A DNA stretch of 64,000 nt from UTCFX2 sp963788145 (GCA_963788145.1 CAWBFQ010000007.1:744001-808000), one strand, 5' to 3'. Positions 8,757 to 17,370 are shown, counted from the first letter of the stretch. The notes: generated by a model from the sequence alone, not told the origin. Numbers and translations: made by a program.

Positions 8757-10040
8757 TTATTCAGCCAAAACCTGTTCGTAAAGCTTGACCATCCGCCCGG
8801 CGATCACTTCCCAGGCATATTGGCGGGCGACCTGGGCGGCCTGTTGTCCTAATTTCTTACGCAGATCATGATCCTGCAGGATGAGCGAAAGCCGGTTGGC
8901 CAGGGCTTGTGGGTCGTCCACCGGGACGGTGTAACCGGTGACGCCATCTTGCACCAGGAAGGCCAGACCGCCCACCTGCGAGGCGACGACCGGGGTGGCG
9001 CAGGCCATCGCTTCCAGAGCGACCATGCCGAACAACTCGTAATGAGAGGGTACAACAACCACCTCGGCGGCTGAATAGTAATACGGTAAGGTATCCTGGC
9101 TGCGCTTGCCCAGGAATGTGACCAAATCTTCCAACCCGGCCTGGGCGCGAATCGCCATAACCCGCTCCATTTCTTCATTACGCGGCTCCAGGCTGATGCT
9201 TTCGCCGCTGTGGGGAGAAAATACGCGGGGAGAAGGATCGGGGTCGCCGCCGATCACAGCCAGGCAGACGTAGATATTGCTGGCGCGCAGCAGCTTGATG
9301 GCCTGGATCAGGATATCAATCCCTTTGAGCGGCTCGATCCGCCCGACGAAGAGGAGCATATTCTCGCACGGCGGCACGCCGATTACTTCTTTGGCCTCGT
9401 CCGGTGGGATGTGGTAAAAGCGGCTGAGATCCACTCCGGGGGGGATGATCACGATCTTATTGGTATCGGCCTGGTAGAGCCACTGAAGTTGGGCAAATTC
9501 GGCCGGCGTGGCCGCCACGATCCGATCGGCTCCTCGCAGCACTTCTTTTTCGCCGTTCAGGCGGTATGCGCCTTCGATCTCGCCGGGCGAACGGGCGACG
9601 CGCTGCTTCATCACGCCGAGGGTGTGAAACATGTGCACCACCGGCAGACCGGCGAAGGCTGTGTGGCTGGCTTTTTTCAACTCCAGGGCAGCCACGCCCG
9701 ACATCCAGTAATGGCTGTGGATCAGGTCGTAGCGCAGGCCTTTGAGTTCGGCAAACTCCTGAACGCCGCGCACAAATTCCGGCAGGTGGCTGGCCATCTC
9801 TTCTTTGCTTAAGGGCGTTTCCGGGCCGGCCGGGACATGCACCACCCGGTTGCCGTAGCCCAGGTCGTGCAGCACGTGCGGGACGTGCTCATCCTGCGAG
9901 CGGGTGAAGACATCCACATGCACGCCCTGCATGCCCAGGCAGCGGGTGAGTTCGCGCACATAGACGTTCATGCCGCCGGTGTCTTTGCCGCCCAGCGTAG
10001 CCAGCGGGCAGGTATGATAAGAGAGCATTGCGATTCGCAA
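8757..10040 (-). CDS. GT4-family glycosyltransferase
   Basis: Retaining GT-B glycosyltransferase of about 427 residues, related to D-inositol-3-phosphate glycosyltransferase and sucrose-phosphate-synthase-like enzymes. The N-terminal acceptor domain has the glycine-rich GGKDTGGMNVYVREL. The C-terminal nucleotide-sugar domain has LLFVGRIEPLKGID, and the donor site ELFGMVALEAMACATPVVAS supplies the E-x7-E motif. I prefer TTG 10040, giving MRIAMLSYHTCP, a typical N-terminus for the family, with AAGGTG just upstream. The frame stays open to 10094, but that extension runs into the tRNA and its promoter. The enzyme probably acts in the cytoplasm on a glycolipid, glycoside or sucrose-like product. 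The acceptor cannot be read from sequence. Confidence 0.85.
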   Translation of the reverse strand: MRIAMLSYHTCPLATLGGKDTGGMNVYVRELTRCLGMQGVHVDVFTRSQDEHVPHVLHDLGYGNRVVHVPAGPETPLSKEEMASHLPEFVRGVQEFAELKGLRYDLIHSHYWMSGVAALELKKASHTAFAGLPVVHMFHTLGVMKQRVARSPGEIEGAYRLNGEKEVLRGADRIVAATPAEFAQLQWLYQADTNKIVIIPPGVDLSRFYHIPPDEAKEVIGVPPCENMLLFVGRIEPLKGIDILIQAIKLLRASNIYVCLAVIGGDPDPSPRVFSPHSGESISLEPRNEEMERVMAIRAQAGLEDLVTFLGKRSQDTLPYYYSAAEVVVVPSHYELFGMVALEAMACATPVVASQVGGLAFLVQDGVTGYTVPVDDPQALANRLSLILQDHDLRKKLGQQAAQVARQYAWEVIAGRMVKLYEQVLAE

Positions 10041-10048
10041 AAAGCACC

Positions 10049-10077
10049 TTGTCTTTCTGAGGGTTCTTCTGTATAAT
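10049..10077 (+). promoter_or_regulatory. Sigma-70-type promoter of tRNA-Thr
   Basis: TTGTCT (10049-10054) and a perfect TATAAT (10072-10077) are separated by 17 bases. The tRNA begins 13 bases after the -10 box. The promoter overlaps the 5' end of the divergent glycosyltransferase gene. Confidence 0.8.
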
Positions 10078-10089
10078 GACGTCCGCCAT

Positions 10090-10162
10090 GCCACCGTAGC
10101 TCAGCCGGCAGAGCAGCCGCTTCGTAAGCGGCGGGTCAAGGGTTCGATTCCCTTCGGTGGCT
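10090..10162 (+). tRNA. tRNA-Thr (anticodon CGT)
   Basis: Full cloverleaf. Acceptor stem GCCACCG pairs with CGGTGGC at 10155-10161, and T at 10162 is the discriminator. The anticodon stem GCCGC/GCGGC encloses loop TTCGTAA, giving anticodon CGT at 10123-10125, which reads threonine codon ACG. The T arm is AAGGG-TTCGATT-CCCTT. CCA is not encoded. A promoter lies directly upstream and a terminator directly downstream, so it is a single-gene unit. Confidence 0.97.
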
Positions 10163-10173
10163 CAAGAAGTAGA

Positions 10174-10202
10174 GTGGGCATTGGTTGCCCACTTTTTGTT
10201 TT
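10174..10202 (+). terminator. Rho-independent terminator of tRNA-Thr
   Basis: Perfect 7-bp stem GTGGGCA/TGCCCAC with loop TTGGT, followed by TTTTTGTTTT. It starts 12 bases after the tRNA. Confidence 0.88.
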
Positions 10203-10299
10203 AAGCGCAAAACGAAGAAGGGATTGGCTCTATTGCTTTAAATATAGTAGCCTTTCAGAAGTTGTCTGAATTTCCATGTACACTCCAAAAAAAGCCATA

Positions 10300-11235
10300 C
10301 TAGATGGTTTGTTTGAAGGATTGCTCCACCAATTTCATCACCTGTTGTATTTGATTCGAGTTCATCAGCTTTACTTCCGAACTGCCTGTTCCATAGTGCC
10401 CGATCTTTGATACATCTCGAACTAGTTGAAATAGGTCATCCAGTTCGGCTGTTGGAATGTCCAGCCAGATTTGGATCGCCTTTGATTGAATACGCACCTC
10501 ACAGAAATTCTTTCCGTGTTTGTAACCAATGTACATTTTATTCGGTTTCTCTATGATCTCGCCATCCTCGGCCAGACCAAGAATCTGTTCCCGCAGCAAT
10601 TCAAACAATTCGACGACTTCCTGAGGTCTTCTGACGGTATGATCCTCAATGGTATAAGCTAATTCTGCAACCTCTTCCTTTTGTCCAGATGTGGACTCCA
10701 GTTCTCCGGTCGTCAAGGCAGGCGTCCCCCTAGTGAGCTGTGGCGTAGCTGCAAAGATCGGTTCAAGATAGAGCAAATCATCCCCATATTTACGATAAGT
10801 CCATAACTCGATGTTTGCGCCAATGCGATTGACCGCATACTTATCGTACTCCGAGAAGCTTTCAGTGATCAAGATCAGGCGAGGACGGCTCCAATCAATC
10901 TCGATGGTGGGTCCGCAGGCTTTCTGGGCCGCCAGCGTGAAGTCCCCCTTATGATCCACCAACCAGTCCAAATAAAAAAGGCCCTGGTTGATTACATTCT
11001 CTTTGCTCGATTTCTTGTACTCGATGATGGTGGGGTATCCATCCTGGTCGATGCCCAGGGTGTCGATCCGGCCTCGCTGCCGGTCGCCTGTGGTGATCTC
11101 GCTGCCGATGAAGCGCACACCGAGAAGGGTCTCTAAGTTGGCCTCGAACAACTTTTGCAGGTTACGTTCCCTGGGAAAGTCCGCTGGCTTGATCTGAAAA
11201 GCGATCTCATTGGGTTCAATTCGGTATAACGGCAT
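10300..11235 (-). CDS. Predicted PD-(D/E)XK nuclease-like protein with C-terminal DUF5655-like domain
   Basis: 311-residue protein. The N-terminal half has the arrangement RIDTLGIDQDGYPTIIEYK, in which an Asp and a later E-x-K match the PD-(D/E)XK nuclease core, as in NucS/DUF91-like proteins. The C-terminal ~120 residues resemble DUF5655 (NKMYIGYKHGKNFCEVRIQ), often found on proteins with a nuclease-like domain. I chose ATG 11235 because AGGAGG lies seven bases upstream; an in-frame ATG at 11256 would lack this. A TATAAT-like -10 on the minus strand (11294-11299) lies 59 bases before the start. No methyltransferase or other restriction partner is adjacent, so a DNA repair or stand-alone defence role is only a guess. 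Confidence 0.7.
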   Translation of the reverse strand: MPLYRIEPNEIAFQIKPADFPRERNLQKLFEANLETLLGVRFIGSEITTGDRQRGRIDTLGIDQDGYPTIIEYKKSSKENVINQGLFYLDWLVDHKGDFTLAAQKACGPTIEIDWSRPRLILITESFSEYDKYAVNRIGANIELWTYRKYGDDLLYLEPIFAATPQLTRGTPALTTGELESTSGQKEEVAELAYTIEDHTVRRPQEVVELFELLREQILGLAEDGEIIEKPNKMYIGYKHGKNFCEVRIQSKAIQIWLDIPTAELDDLFQLVRDVSKIGHYGTGSSEVKLMNSNQIQQVMKLVEQSFKQTI

Positions 11236-11478
11236 AGTCTTGCCTCCTACGATCACCTGACGATACGGTTAACCACTAGGGTAGAACGTCTTTATTATAA
11301 ACTCGATTTGCGTTTGCACATGCAAAAAGCAAAATCGCCTGGGGGGCTGATCCAACGCTTAGCGAAACTTTTTATTGACCAAGTTTGGTCTTTGTCGAAA
11401 AAGCTCTCCACACAACGAAGTTGGGTGAGGTTTTCTTTTATTATTGCTCAAAATTCCCCCGCGCCCGCCACCCTCCGG

Positions 11479-11484
11479 TATAAT
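11479..11484 (+). promoter_or_regulatory. -10 element directly before udk (probable leaderless transcript)
   Basis: Perfect TATAAT ending six bases before ATG 11491. At normal spacing, transcription would start at or next to the A of the start codon. No clear -35 hexamer is visible 17 bases upstream and there is no Shine-Dalgarno sequence. Confidence 0.55.
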
Positions 11485-11490
11485 GCTATC

Positions 11491-12144
11491 ATGTCCACAC
11501 GCCCCACGCCACTCGTCATTGGGATCGCCGGCGGTTCCGGTTCCGGCAAGACCACCCTGGCGCACCTGGTGTTGCAGCGGGTCGGGCTGGAGCGGATCGC
11601 TTATCTGCCCCACGATGCGTATTACAAGGATCTGACTTCATTGCCGGTGAACCAGCGCATGGCGATCAATTTCGATCACCCCAATTCGCTCGATACCGCC
11701 CTGCTGATCCAGCATATCCTCCAGTTGAGAGATTACCAGCCGGTGAACCTGCCGGTGTATGATTTCAAGACCCACACCCGCACCGATCGGTACGAAAGGG
11801 TGGATCCCAGGCCGGTGGTGATGGTGGAAGGGATTTTGATTTTTGGCGACCCGGAATTGCGCCGGTTATTGGATGTCAAGATCTTCGTGGATACCGATTC
11901 GGATATCCGCTTCATCCGCCGGCTGGAGCGCGATATCGCCGAGCGCGGCCGGACGACCGAAATGGTGGTGCGCCAATACCTTTCCACTGTGCGCCCGATG
12001 CATCTGGAGTTCGTCGAGCCATCCAAGCGCTACGCGGATGTGATCGTACCCGAAGGCGGGCTGAACACCGTCGCGATGGAGATGGTGGTGGCGCGCCTGG
12101 AAGCCCTGCTGCAAGATCAAGAGCAGAGAAACCCTAACCCCTGA
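11491..12144 (+). CDS. udk: Uridine kinase
   Basis: 217-residue P-loop kinase of the pyrimidine salvage pathway, phosphorylating uridine or cytidine with ATP or GTP. Walker A is GIAGGSGSGKTT near the N-terminus. DAYYKDL and INFDHPNSLD are the characteristic substrate-site motifs. VDTDSDIRFIRRLERDI forms the lid region, and RGRTTEMVVRQYLSTVRPMH is the conserved C-terminal signature. Length matches the family (about 205-215). ATG 11491 is chosen because the family begins shortly before the P-loop; the open extension back to 11308 looks like non-coding DNA. The downstream cyclophilin gene follows within 13 bases. Confidence 0.93.
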   Translation: MSTRPTPLVIGIAGGSGSGKTTLAHLVLQRVGLERIAYLPHDAYYKDLTSLPVNQRMAINFDHPNSLDTALLIQHILQLRDYQPVNLPVYDFKTHTRTDRYERVDPRPVVMVEGILIFGDPELRRLLDVKIFVDTDSDIRFIRRLERDIAERGRTTEMVVRQYLSTVRPMHLEFVEPSKRYADVIVPEGGLNTVAMEMVVARLEALLQDQEQRNPNP

Positions 12145-12157
12145 AAGGAAATTCTTG

Positions 12158-12676
12158 ATGCCAACCCAACCGAAACAGTGGTCGAAACCACCCGAGCTAA
12201 CCATTGACTTGAAGAAGAGCTATTCGGCGATCCTGCACACCGACAAAGGCGATATCCACGTGCAGTTATTCGAAAAGCAAACGCCGCGCACGGTGAATAA
12301 CTTCGTCTTCCTGGCGCGGGAAGGATTTTACGATGGCACGATCTTCCACCGCGTGATCAACGATTTCATGGTGCAGGGCGGCGACCCGACCGGCAGCGGG
12401 CGCGGCGGCCCCGGTTACCGCTTCAACGACGAAATCAGCCCGGAGCTGCGCCACGATCAGCCGGGTGTGCTTTCAATGGCGAATGCCGGCCCTAACACGA
12501 ACGGCTCGCAATTCTTCCTGACCCATGTGTCCACCCCCTGGCTGGACGGCAAGCACAGCGTGTTTGGGCGCATCACCGAAGGGATGGATGTGCTGCTTTC
12601 GATCCCGGCGCGAGACCCACAGCGAGCGGATGCCCCGGCGGTCCATCTGAAATCAGTCGAGATCATCGAAGCTTAA
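12158..12676 (+). CDS. Cyclophilin-type peptidyl-prolyl cis-trans isomerase
   Basis: 172-residue cyclophilin that isomerises Xaa-Pro bonds during folding. The core shows FHRVINDFMVQGGDPTGSGRGGPGY, here quoted as FHRVI (catalytic Arg), FMVQGGDPTG, and NGSQFFLT, with W of WLDGKHSVFG in the substrate pocket. There is no signal peptide, so it acts in the cytoplasm. An in-frame TTG directly precedes ATG 12158; AAGGAAA about ten bases upstream supports the ATG. It is probably co-transcribed with udk and followed closely by the VTT membrane protein. Confidence 0.93.
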   Translation: MPTQPKQWSKPPELTIDLKKSYSAILHTDKGDIHVQLFEKQTPRTVNNFVFLAREGFYDGTIFHRVINDFMVQGGDPTGSGRGGPGYRFNDEISPELRHDQPGVLSMANAGPNTNGSQFFLTHVSTPWLDGKHSVFGRITEGMDVLLSIPARDPQRADAPAVHLKSVEIIEA

Positions 12677-12693
12677 CCAGCCGAAAGGCTGTT

Positions 12694-13242
12694 ATGAGAT
12701 CCGAACGGCGTCTGGCGATCCTGCGTTGGCTGGCTTTGATCTTTGTTTTCGGGATCGTGCTGCTGATATTCATTTTTCGCGACCAGATCCAACATCTGGC
12801 TCGCTTTGGGTATGTTGGAATATTCCTGGTCACGCTGATCGCGAACGCGACGGTATTCATCCCTGTGCCTGGAGTGATGGTGGTATTTACCATGGGGGCG
12901 GTCTTTAACCCATTTATCACGGCATTATTCGCCGGGCTAGGCGGCGCTACCGGCGAGCTTTCCGGCTATTTGCTCGGTTTCAGCGGGCAGGGGCTGGCGG
13001 AGGGTTCTGAACGATATCAAAAACTCTATCGATGGCTCGCTGAGCACCCCAAATTCAGCGGGTTGGCTATTCTGGTCATGGCGGCAATCCCGAATCCTTT
13101 CTTTGATCTGGCTGGGATCGCCGCCGGGACGCTCAAAATCCGGGTCTTGCGGTTCTGGTTTTTTTGCGCGCTTGGCAGCATCCTGAAGATGCTTCTGTTT
13201 GCGTACGCGGGGAGCACGACCTTGAATTCAATCTTTAAATAG
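12694..13242 (+). CDS. VTT-domain (TVP38/TMEM64/DedA-like) membrane protein
   Basis: 182-residue integral membrane protein. One N-terminal helix (residues ~9-27) is followed by the VTT domain: FIPVPGVMVVFTMGAVFNP with its re-entrant proline-rich loop, GGATGELSGYLLG, and AAIPNPFFDLAGIAAG. Family members are proposed phospholipid scramblases or small-solute transporters. It begins 18 bases after the cyclophilin stop and ends 14 bases before the M20 peptidase, suggesting one operon. The precise substrate is unknown. Confidence 0.82.
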   Translation: MRSERRLAILRWLALIFVFGIVLLIFIFRDQIQHLARFGYVGIFLVTLIANATVFIPVPGVMVVFTMGAVFNPFITALFAGLGGATGELSGYLLGFSGQGLAEGSERYQKLYRWLAEHPKFSGLAILVMAAIPNPFFDLAGIAAGTLKIRVLRFWFFCALGSILKMLLFAYAGSTTLNSIFK

Positions 13243-13255
13243 GAGGAACTAAGAC

Positions 13256-14632
13256 ATGACATTGGATACGAATATTGATCACGATTTAATCCTTGATGGA
13301 TATTTGAATGCTCACCTTGACGAGAGCATCGCTGAGTTGAGCCGGCTGACGGCGCAGCCCAGCGTGGGCGCTCAAAACTGGGGGATAAGGGAATGCGCTG
13401 ATCTGGTCGGTGAGATGCTGCGCAAGCGCGGCTTTCAGGTGGAGATCATCGCCACAGAGGGCGCTCCGGTGGTGTACGGCGAGCGAAAAGGACGCAGTGA
13501 AAAAACCTTGCTGATCTATAACCATTATGATGTGCAGCCAGCTGAACCACTCGAATTATGGGACAGCCCACCCTTCGAGCCGGAGGTGCGGGATGGCAAG
13601 TTGTTTGGGCGGGGCGTAAGCGATGATAAAGGTCAGCTTACAGCGAGGCTGTTTGCGCTCGATGCGCTGCTGGAGGTGGACGGCGAGCTGCCCTGCTCGA
13701 TCAAATTTGTGATCGAAGGCGAAGAAGAGACCAGCTCGGCCCACCTGCACGCTTTCATTGAGGAACATCAAGCCCGGCTGAAGGCAGACGCCTGCCTGTG
13801 GGAGTTCGGCGGGGTGGATCAAAATGAGCGCCCGATGCAATACCTGGGGCTGCGAGGGATTTGTTATGTTGAATTGACGGTTGAATCGCTGAGCACGGAT
13901 GCGCATTCCGGATTGGGCGGCTCGATCTTTCCGAACGCAGCCTGGCGATTGGTCTGGGCGCTGAACACATTGAAAGGGCCAGACGAGCATATCCGCCTGC
14001 CCGGTTTCTATGACACAGTGAAACCGCCCAGCCGGCGCGACCGCGAGCTAATGGAGGCATTGCCCGAAGCAGCCGGTGAGTATCAAAAGCGCTATGGCGT
14101 GAAAGCATTCATCAAGGGGTTGACCGGTGGGGCGGAGCTGCAGATTGCGGAGGTATTCGAGCCGACCTGCACGATCTGTGGGTTGACCTCCGGCTACCAG
14201 GGGCAAGGCCCAAAAACTGTGCTGCCGGCGAAAGCCTCTGCCAAGGTCGATTTCCGGCTGGTGCCGGATCAGCGTCCCGAACAGGTGCTAGAACAACTGC
14301 GCCGCCACTTGGACGCGGAGGGGTTCGCGGATGTGCAAATTACCTACCTGGGCGGCGAGGCCCCGGCTCGGACCGATCTGGATGCCCCGGTGGTTGAATT
14401 GATTGCTCATACGGCTGAACCGGTTTATGGTGAAAGCATGCAGCTCGTACCCATGGTGGGTGGATCGGGACCGAACTACCCATTTGTGCATGTGCTGAAC
14501 TTGCCTGTCATCACGGCGGGTGCAGGTTATCCAGGAACATTGGCGCATGCCCCCAACGAGAATATGCGCCTGGATCTTTACCTGAAACACGCGCAACATA
14601 TGGTCCGCTTTTTGAAGGCTTTCGGGGAATAA
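13256..14632 (+). CDS. M20-family metallopeptidase (dipeptidase type)
   Basis: 458-residue di-zinc peptidase of the M20 dipeptidase/carnosinase-like branch. Metal and catalytic motifs are visible in order: NHYDVQP (His ligand and Asp), GRGVSDDKGQ (bridging Asp), EGEEETSS (catalytic Glu and metal Glu), and a late His in LAHAPNENMR. The dimerisation insert lies at about residues 205-335. There is no signal peptide. AGGAGG nine bases upstream supports ATG 13256. It likely hydrolyses dipeptides or related N-acyl amino acids for nitrogen recovery. Confidence 0.9.
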   Translation: MTLDTNIDHDLILDGYLNAHLDESIAELSRLTAQPSVGAQNWGIRECADLVGEMLRKRGFQVEIIATEGAPVVYGERKGRSEKTLLIYNHYDVQPAEPLELWDSPPFEPEVRDGKLFGRGVSDDKGQLTARLFALDALLEVDGELPCSIKFVIEGEEETSSAHLHAFIEEHQARLKADACLWEFGGVDQNERPMQYLGLRGICYVELTVESLSTDAHSGLGGSIFPNAAWRLVWALNTLKGPDEHIRLPGFYDTVKPPSRRDRELMEALPEAAGEYQKRYGVKAFIKGLTGGAELQIAEVFEPTCTICGLTSGYQGQGPKTVLPAKASAKVDFRLVPDQRPEQVLEQLRRHLDAEGFADVQITYLGGEAPARTDLDAPVVELIAHTAEPVYGESMQLVPMVGGSGPNYPFVHVLNLPVITAGAGYPGTLAHAPNENMRLDLYLKHAQHMVRFLKAFGE

Positions 14633-14657
14633 GACCGGTGAGAAAAAAGCTGTCAGG

Positions 14658-14694
14658 GGAGTTTTCAGACGCCTGGCGTCTGAAAACTCCTTTT
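14658..14694 (+). terminator. Strong intrinsic terminator between convergent genes
   Basis: Perfect 14-bp stem GGAGTTTTCAGACG/CGTCTGAAAACTCC with loop CCTGG, followed by TTTTA. The T tract favours the plus strand (end of the M20 operon), while the hairpin also directly follows the stop codon of the minus-strand response regulator. Confidence 0.85.
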
Positions 14695-15391
14695 AGATTA
14701 AGCCCATCTGGGTAGCTTTGCTGACTGCTTCGGCGCGATTAGACGCCTCAAGCTTTTCCAGGATGTGACGGACATGGGTCTTGACCGTATTTTCAGAGAT
14801 GAATAACTCGCTGGCAATCTGGTTGGTGGTCTTACCCTGAGCCAAGCAAGCCAACACTTCCATTTCACGCCCGCTTAAGCCGCTCTCGCCAGCATGACCG
14901 GGTTCATTGGATGTGGCAGCTTTGAGGACCTGGCGTGTGACCTGTGGGGAGAGGACCGACAGGCCCTGATAGACAAGCAAGATAGCCTTGCGCAGCTCAT
15001 CTGGCTCGGCGCTTTTTAACAAATAACCATCTGCGCCAGCCGTGATCGCGCCGAGAAGATCCTCTTCACTCTTTGAGATGGTCAGCATAATCACCCGGCA
15101 GGTATCGGAGTGAGGCAGGCTCTTCAAAGCCCGAACCACCTCAACGCCGCTCATATCGGGCATATTGACATCTAATAACAGCACATCCGGTTTGAAGCGG
15201 CGGATGATCTCAAGTGCGGCATGCCCATCTCCGGCTTCGCCGACAATTTGAAATTCGGGCATTTCATTCAACAGGCTGATTAACCCAGCCCGGAATAAGG
15301 CATGGTCATCGACAACGGCTAACCGCACTTGTGGATGAATTCTTTCCGCCGGATGATGTGTATCCGCCGGATGATGTGTATCCGCATTCAT
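14693..15391 (-). CDS. NarL/FixJ-family response regulator
   Basis: 232-residue DNA-binding response regulator. The receiver shows VVDDHALFRAG acidic pocket, LLLDVNMPDMSG (phospho-Asp ~76) and the TISKSEEDL switch. A LuxR-type HTH follows: LSGREMEVLACLAQGKTTNQ, ISENTVKTHVRHILEKL. ATG 15391 overlaps the upstream kinase stop as ATGA, indicating translational coupling. The first ~20 residues carry a perfect tandem 18-base duplication (15346-15363 and 15364-15381) that doubles DTHHPA; a GTG at 15328 would start right at the receiver. Cognate partner: the interrupted HisKA_3 kinase just upstream. Confidence 0.93.
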   Translation of the reverse strand: MNADTHHPADTHHPAERIHPQVRLAVVDDHALFRAGLISLLNEMPEFQIVGEAGDGHAALEIIRRFKPDVLLLDVNMPDMSGVEVVRALKSLPHSDTCRVIMLTISKSEEDLLGAITAGADGYLLKSAEPDELRKAILLVYQGLSVLSPQVTRQVLKAATSNEPGHAGESGLSGREMEVLACLAQGKTTNQIASELFISENTVKTHVRHILEKLEASNRAEAVSKATQMGLI

Positions 15392-16287
15392 TGGATTGTC
15401 TCCTCAAGGTTATCAACCGGTAAGCGCAGGCGCACAATTGTCCCATCTTGCGGACGGCTGATGACCTGAAAATCTGCGCCGATCAGGTCGGCGCGCTCGT
15501 GCATGCCTCGCAATCCGTGGCGCGAGGCGGCGGCGATATCTTCTGGCAGGAAACCCTGACCATCATCATGCACCTCTAACCACAGATCATTGATGGTCTC
15601 GCGGCAAACCACTCTGACCGCCTGTGCGCTGGCATGCTTGCGGATATTACTGAGGGCTTCCTGCATGATTCGGATCAGTTGAGCCTGGACCTCTGATGAA
15701 ATTTCAGCATGAATATCCTGGAGATCCAACTCGACATTCAACCCACTCAGATCACGGAACTCGTTGGTAGTTTGGGCTAACCAGCCGCCCAGGCCGCATT
15801 CATCCGGCAAGATGCGCAGCCCATCAATTGCCTGGCGAGCGTCCTGATAAGCCTCGCTCAAGGTCGAATAGAAGAGATCAAGATATTGGCGGGCGCGCTC
15901 GACCTCGCCTCGCGCCAGGATATTGCGTAATTGAGATGACTGAAGCTTGAGGAAACCAATCGTCTGAGCCAGACCATCGTGGATCTCGCGGGCCAGACGG
16001 GCTCTCTCCTGGATCATCGATTGAAATTCAAGCTCGGCCATCAGGCTGGCATTCTGAACCACTAGGGAGACCTGTCCGGCGATAGTCTGGAGCAATGATA
16101 ATTGGCGCTGGTGAAAACTGCGTACGCGGCGGTTGCCAACCATCAAGACGCCCAACACCTTGTGCTCCGGTGAGAGCAGCGGGGCAGCGATGAGAGAGCG
16201 CAGGAAGGGCGCAGTAAGAGAACTGTCGGACGAGGGCGCGTAGCTTTTCTGGATCGCCCGAAACATCACCCAACAGGAGAGGCTCAC
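15388..16287 (-). CDS. NarX/DegS-type sensor kinase, C-terminal part (gene interrupted)
   Basis: Catalytic half of a sensor kinase: end of a GAF domain (VLGVLMVGNRRVRSFHQRQL), HisKA_3 dimerisation domain with REIHDGLAQTIGFLKLQ (phospho-His), and HATPase_c with HDDGQGFLPED and GLRGMHERADLIGA. It lies in the same frame as the segment at 16297-17301, but the conserved GAF stretch between them (GVIASGEPLLLGDVSGDPEK) is in another frame. Two compensating indels, near 16335 and 16220, therefore interrupt what should be one ~637-residue protein. The annotated start here is not a real start. Partner regulator lies downstream with an ATGA overlap. Confidence 0.8.
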   Translation of the reverse strand: MSLSCWVMFRAIQKSYAPSSDSSLTAPFLRSLIAAPLLSPEHKVLGVLMVGNRRVRSFHQRQLSLLQTIAGQVSLVVQNASLMAELEFQSMIQERARLAREIHDGLAQTIGFLKLQSSQLRNILARGEVERARQYLDLFYSTLSEAYQDARQAIDGLRILPDECGLGGWLAQTTNEFRDLSGLNVELDLQDIHAEISSEVQAQLIRIMQEALSNIRKHASAQAVRVVCRETINDLWLEVHDDGQGFLPEDIAAASRHGLRGMHERADLIGADFQVISRPQDGTIVRLRLPVDNLEETIQ

Positions 16288-16296
16288 CAGAAGCGA

Positions 16297-17301
16297 TCAC
16301 TCCCTGAAGAATACCATCGATGAGGGGCGCGCCTGAGTGGGTAATTCACCTAAGTTCAGATCAATACTGGTTTGATTTGGGCCAAATCGCGGGGCGACCA
16401 TGACGGCAAAATCAGCCTCGAGGGTGTGGTAAACATTCTCCAGCAGACTGTTCAGCAGGGCACTTAAATCTGTGCGCTGGCGCAAAATCTGAACCTGGCG
16501 CAGCGCGGATAGCTCGCGCCGACGGAGATATACTTTTTCAAGGCCAATGGCCATCTCATCCATAAGAGCGCGCAGGTAGATTTGGGTCTTCTCGTCCAGA
16601 CGAATGGTGTCTTTTAGAAACAGGTTAAACACTCCATATTCGCGCTCGCCGCGCCGAACCGGCAGGCAGAATAATTCTGGCGATGCATTGAAAGGCCCTT
16701 TGAGCAGAGGACAATCAACAGCAGTGTAGTTTTCGCCCTTATTGGGAAATTTAATGGACTCGCAGGTAGCACAGCGCTGACGCACACCAGGCGAAGCCAG
16801 GTATTCCATCCAGGCCTCCATGACCGGAAATGGCAACTCGCCGTGGTTGAGAGCTGTTTGGGGTTGGCCATGTTCATCGAGGGGTACAAAAGATGCACCA
16901 TTCGCTTCAGTCATGTCGACGAGCAGACACAATACGGACTCGATCACTTCATTTTCGTCATTTGCATCTGCAAATTGTTGGCTTAACCGGAAGATCGCCT
17001 CGAGGCGGTGGTAAGCGTCATCAACTCGCTGGTTGGCGTCGACCAGCAGGGCTTTTAATTGCTTGCGCTCAGCAAAGACACGTAACAGTTGGAATAATCC
17101 CATCCAGGTCAATGCCAGCAATACCAGGATCACGAACAGAAAGGTCGCCTGAGCGAAAAAAGGGAGGCTGCTGGTCCAGACAGGTGGAAGTAGCTCGTAT
17201 AGCAATACCGCCAACAAGACGCCACCGGTCACTGTCCAGGGCAGCCAGCGGGAGGAGACCAACTCCTTGAAATTCTTAATAACCCTATCCACAATGCCCA
17301 T
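16297..17301 (-). CDS. NarX/DegS-type sensor kinase, N-terminal part (gene interrupted)
   Basis: Sensor half of the same kinase. Two membrane helices (residues ~19-39 and ~47-70) with almost no periplasmic loop are followed by a coiled linker (KQLKALLVDANQRVDDAYHR) and a GAF-like domain containing CATCESIKF and DCPLLKGP. These conserved cysteines suggest redox or metal sensing, which is inference. A second GAF begins near the end. The frame stops at TGA 16297-16299 because of a frame change near 16335. Counting both parts, the gene spans 15388-17301, which is an exact multiple of three, as expected for a +1/-1 pair. Confidence 0.78.
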   Translation of the reverse strand: MGIVDRVIKNFKELVSSRWLPWTVTGGVLLAVLLYELLPPVWTSSLPFFAQATFLFVILVLLALTWMGLFQLLRVFAERKQLKALLVDANQRVDDAYHRLEAIFRLSQQFADANDENEVIESVLCLLVDMTEANGASFVPLDEHGQPQTALNHGELPFPVMEAWMEYLASPGVRQRCATCESIKFPNKGENYTAVDCPLLKGPFNASPELFCLPVRRGEREYGVFNLFLKDTIRLDEKTQIYLRALMDEMAIGLEKVYLRRRELSALRQVQILRQRTDLSALLNSLLENVYHTLEADFAVMVAPRFGPNQTSIDLNLGELPTQARPSSMVFFRE

Positions 17302-17370
17302 TTTACCCCAGAAAACGAGGTGATCTTCTCCACGCTCACCCAGGTTTAATATGCCCGTAAATCAAATAAA

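Noticed and set aside
9210..9812. 200-residue ORF antisense to the glycosyltransferase
   Set aside because: Glycosyltransferase motifs occupy the other strand throughout; this ORF has no motif or ribosome-binding site.
11358..11400. GCGAAACTTTTTATTGACC as another palindromic repeat copy
   Set aside because: Only one arm matches; the second half is too divergent to count.
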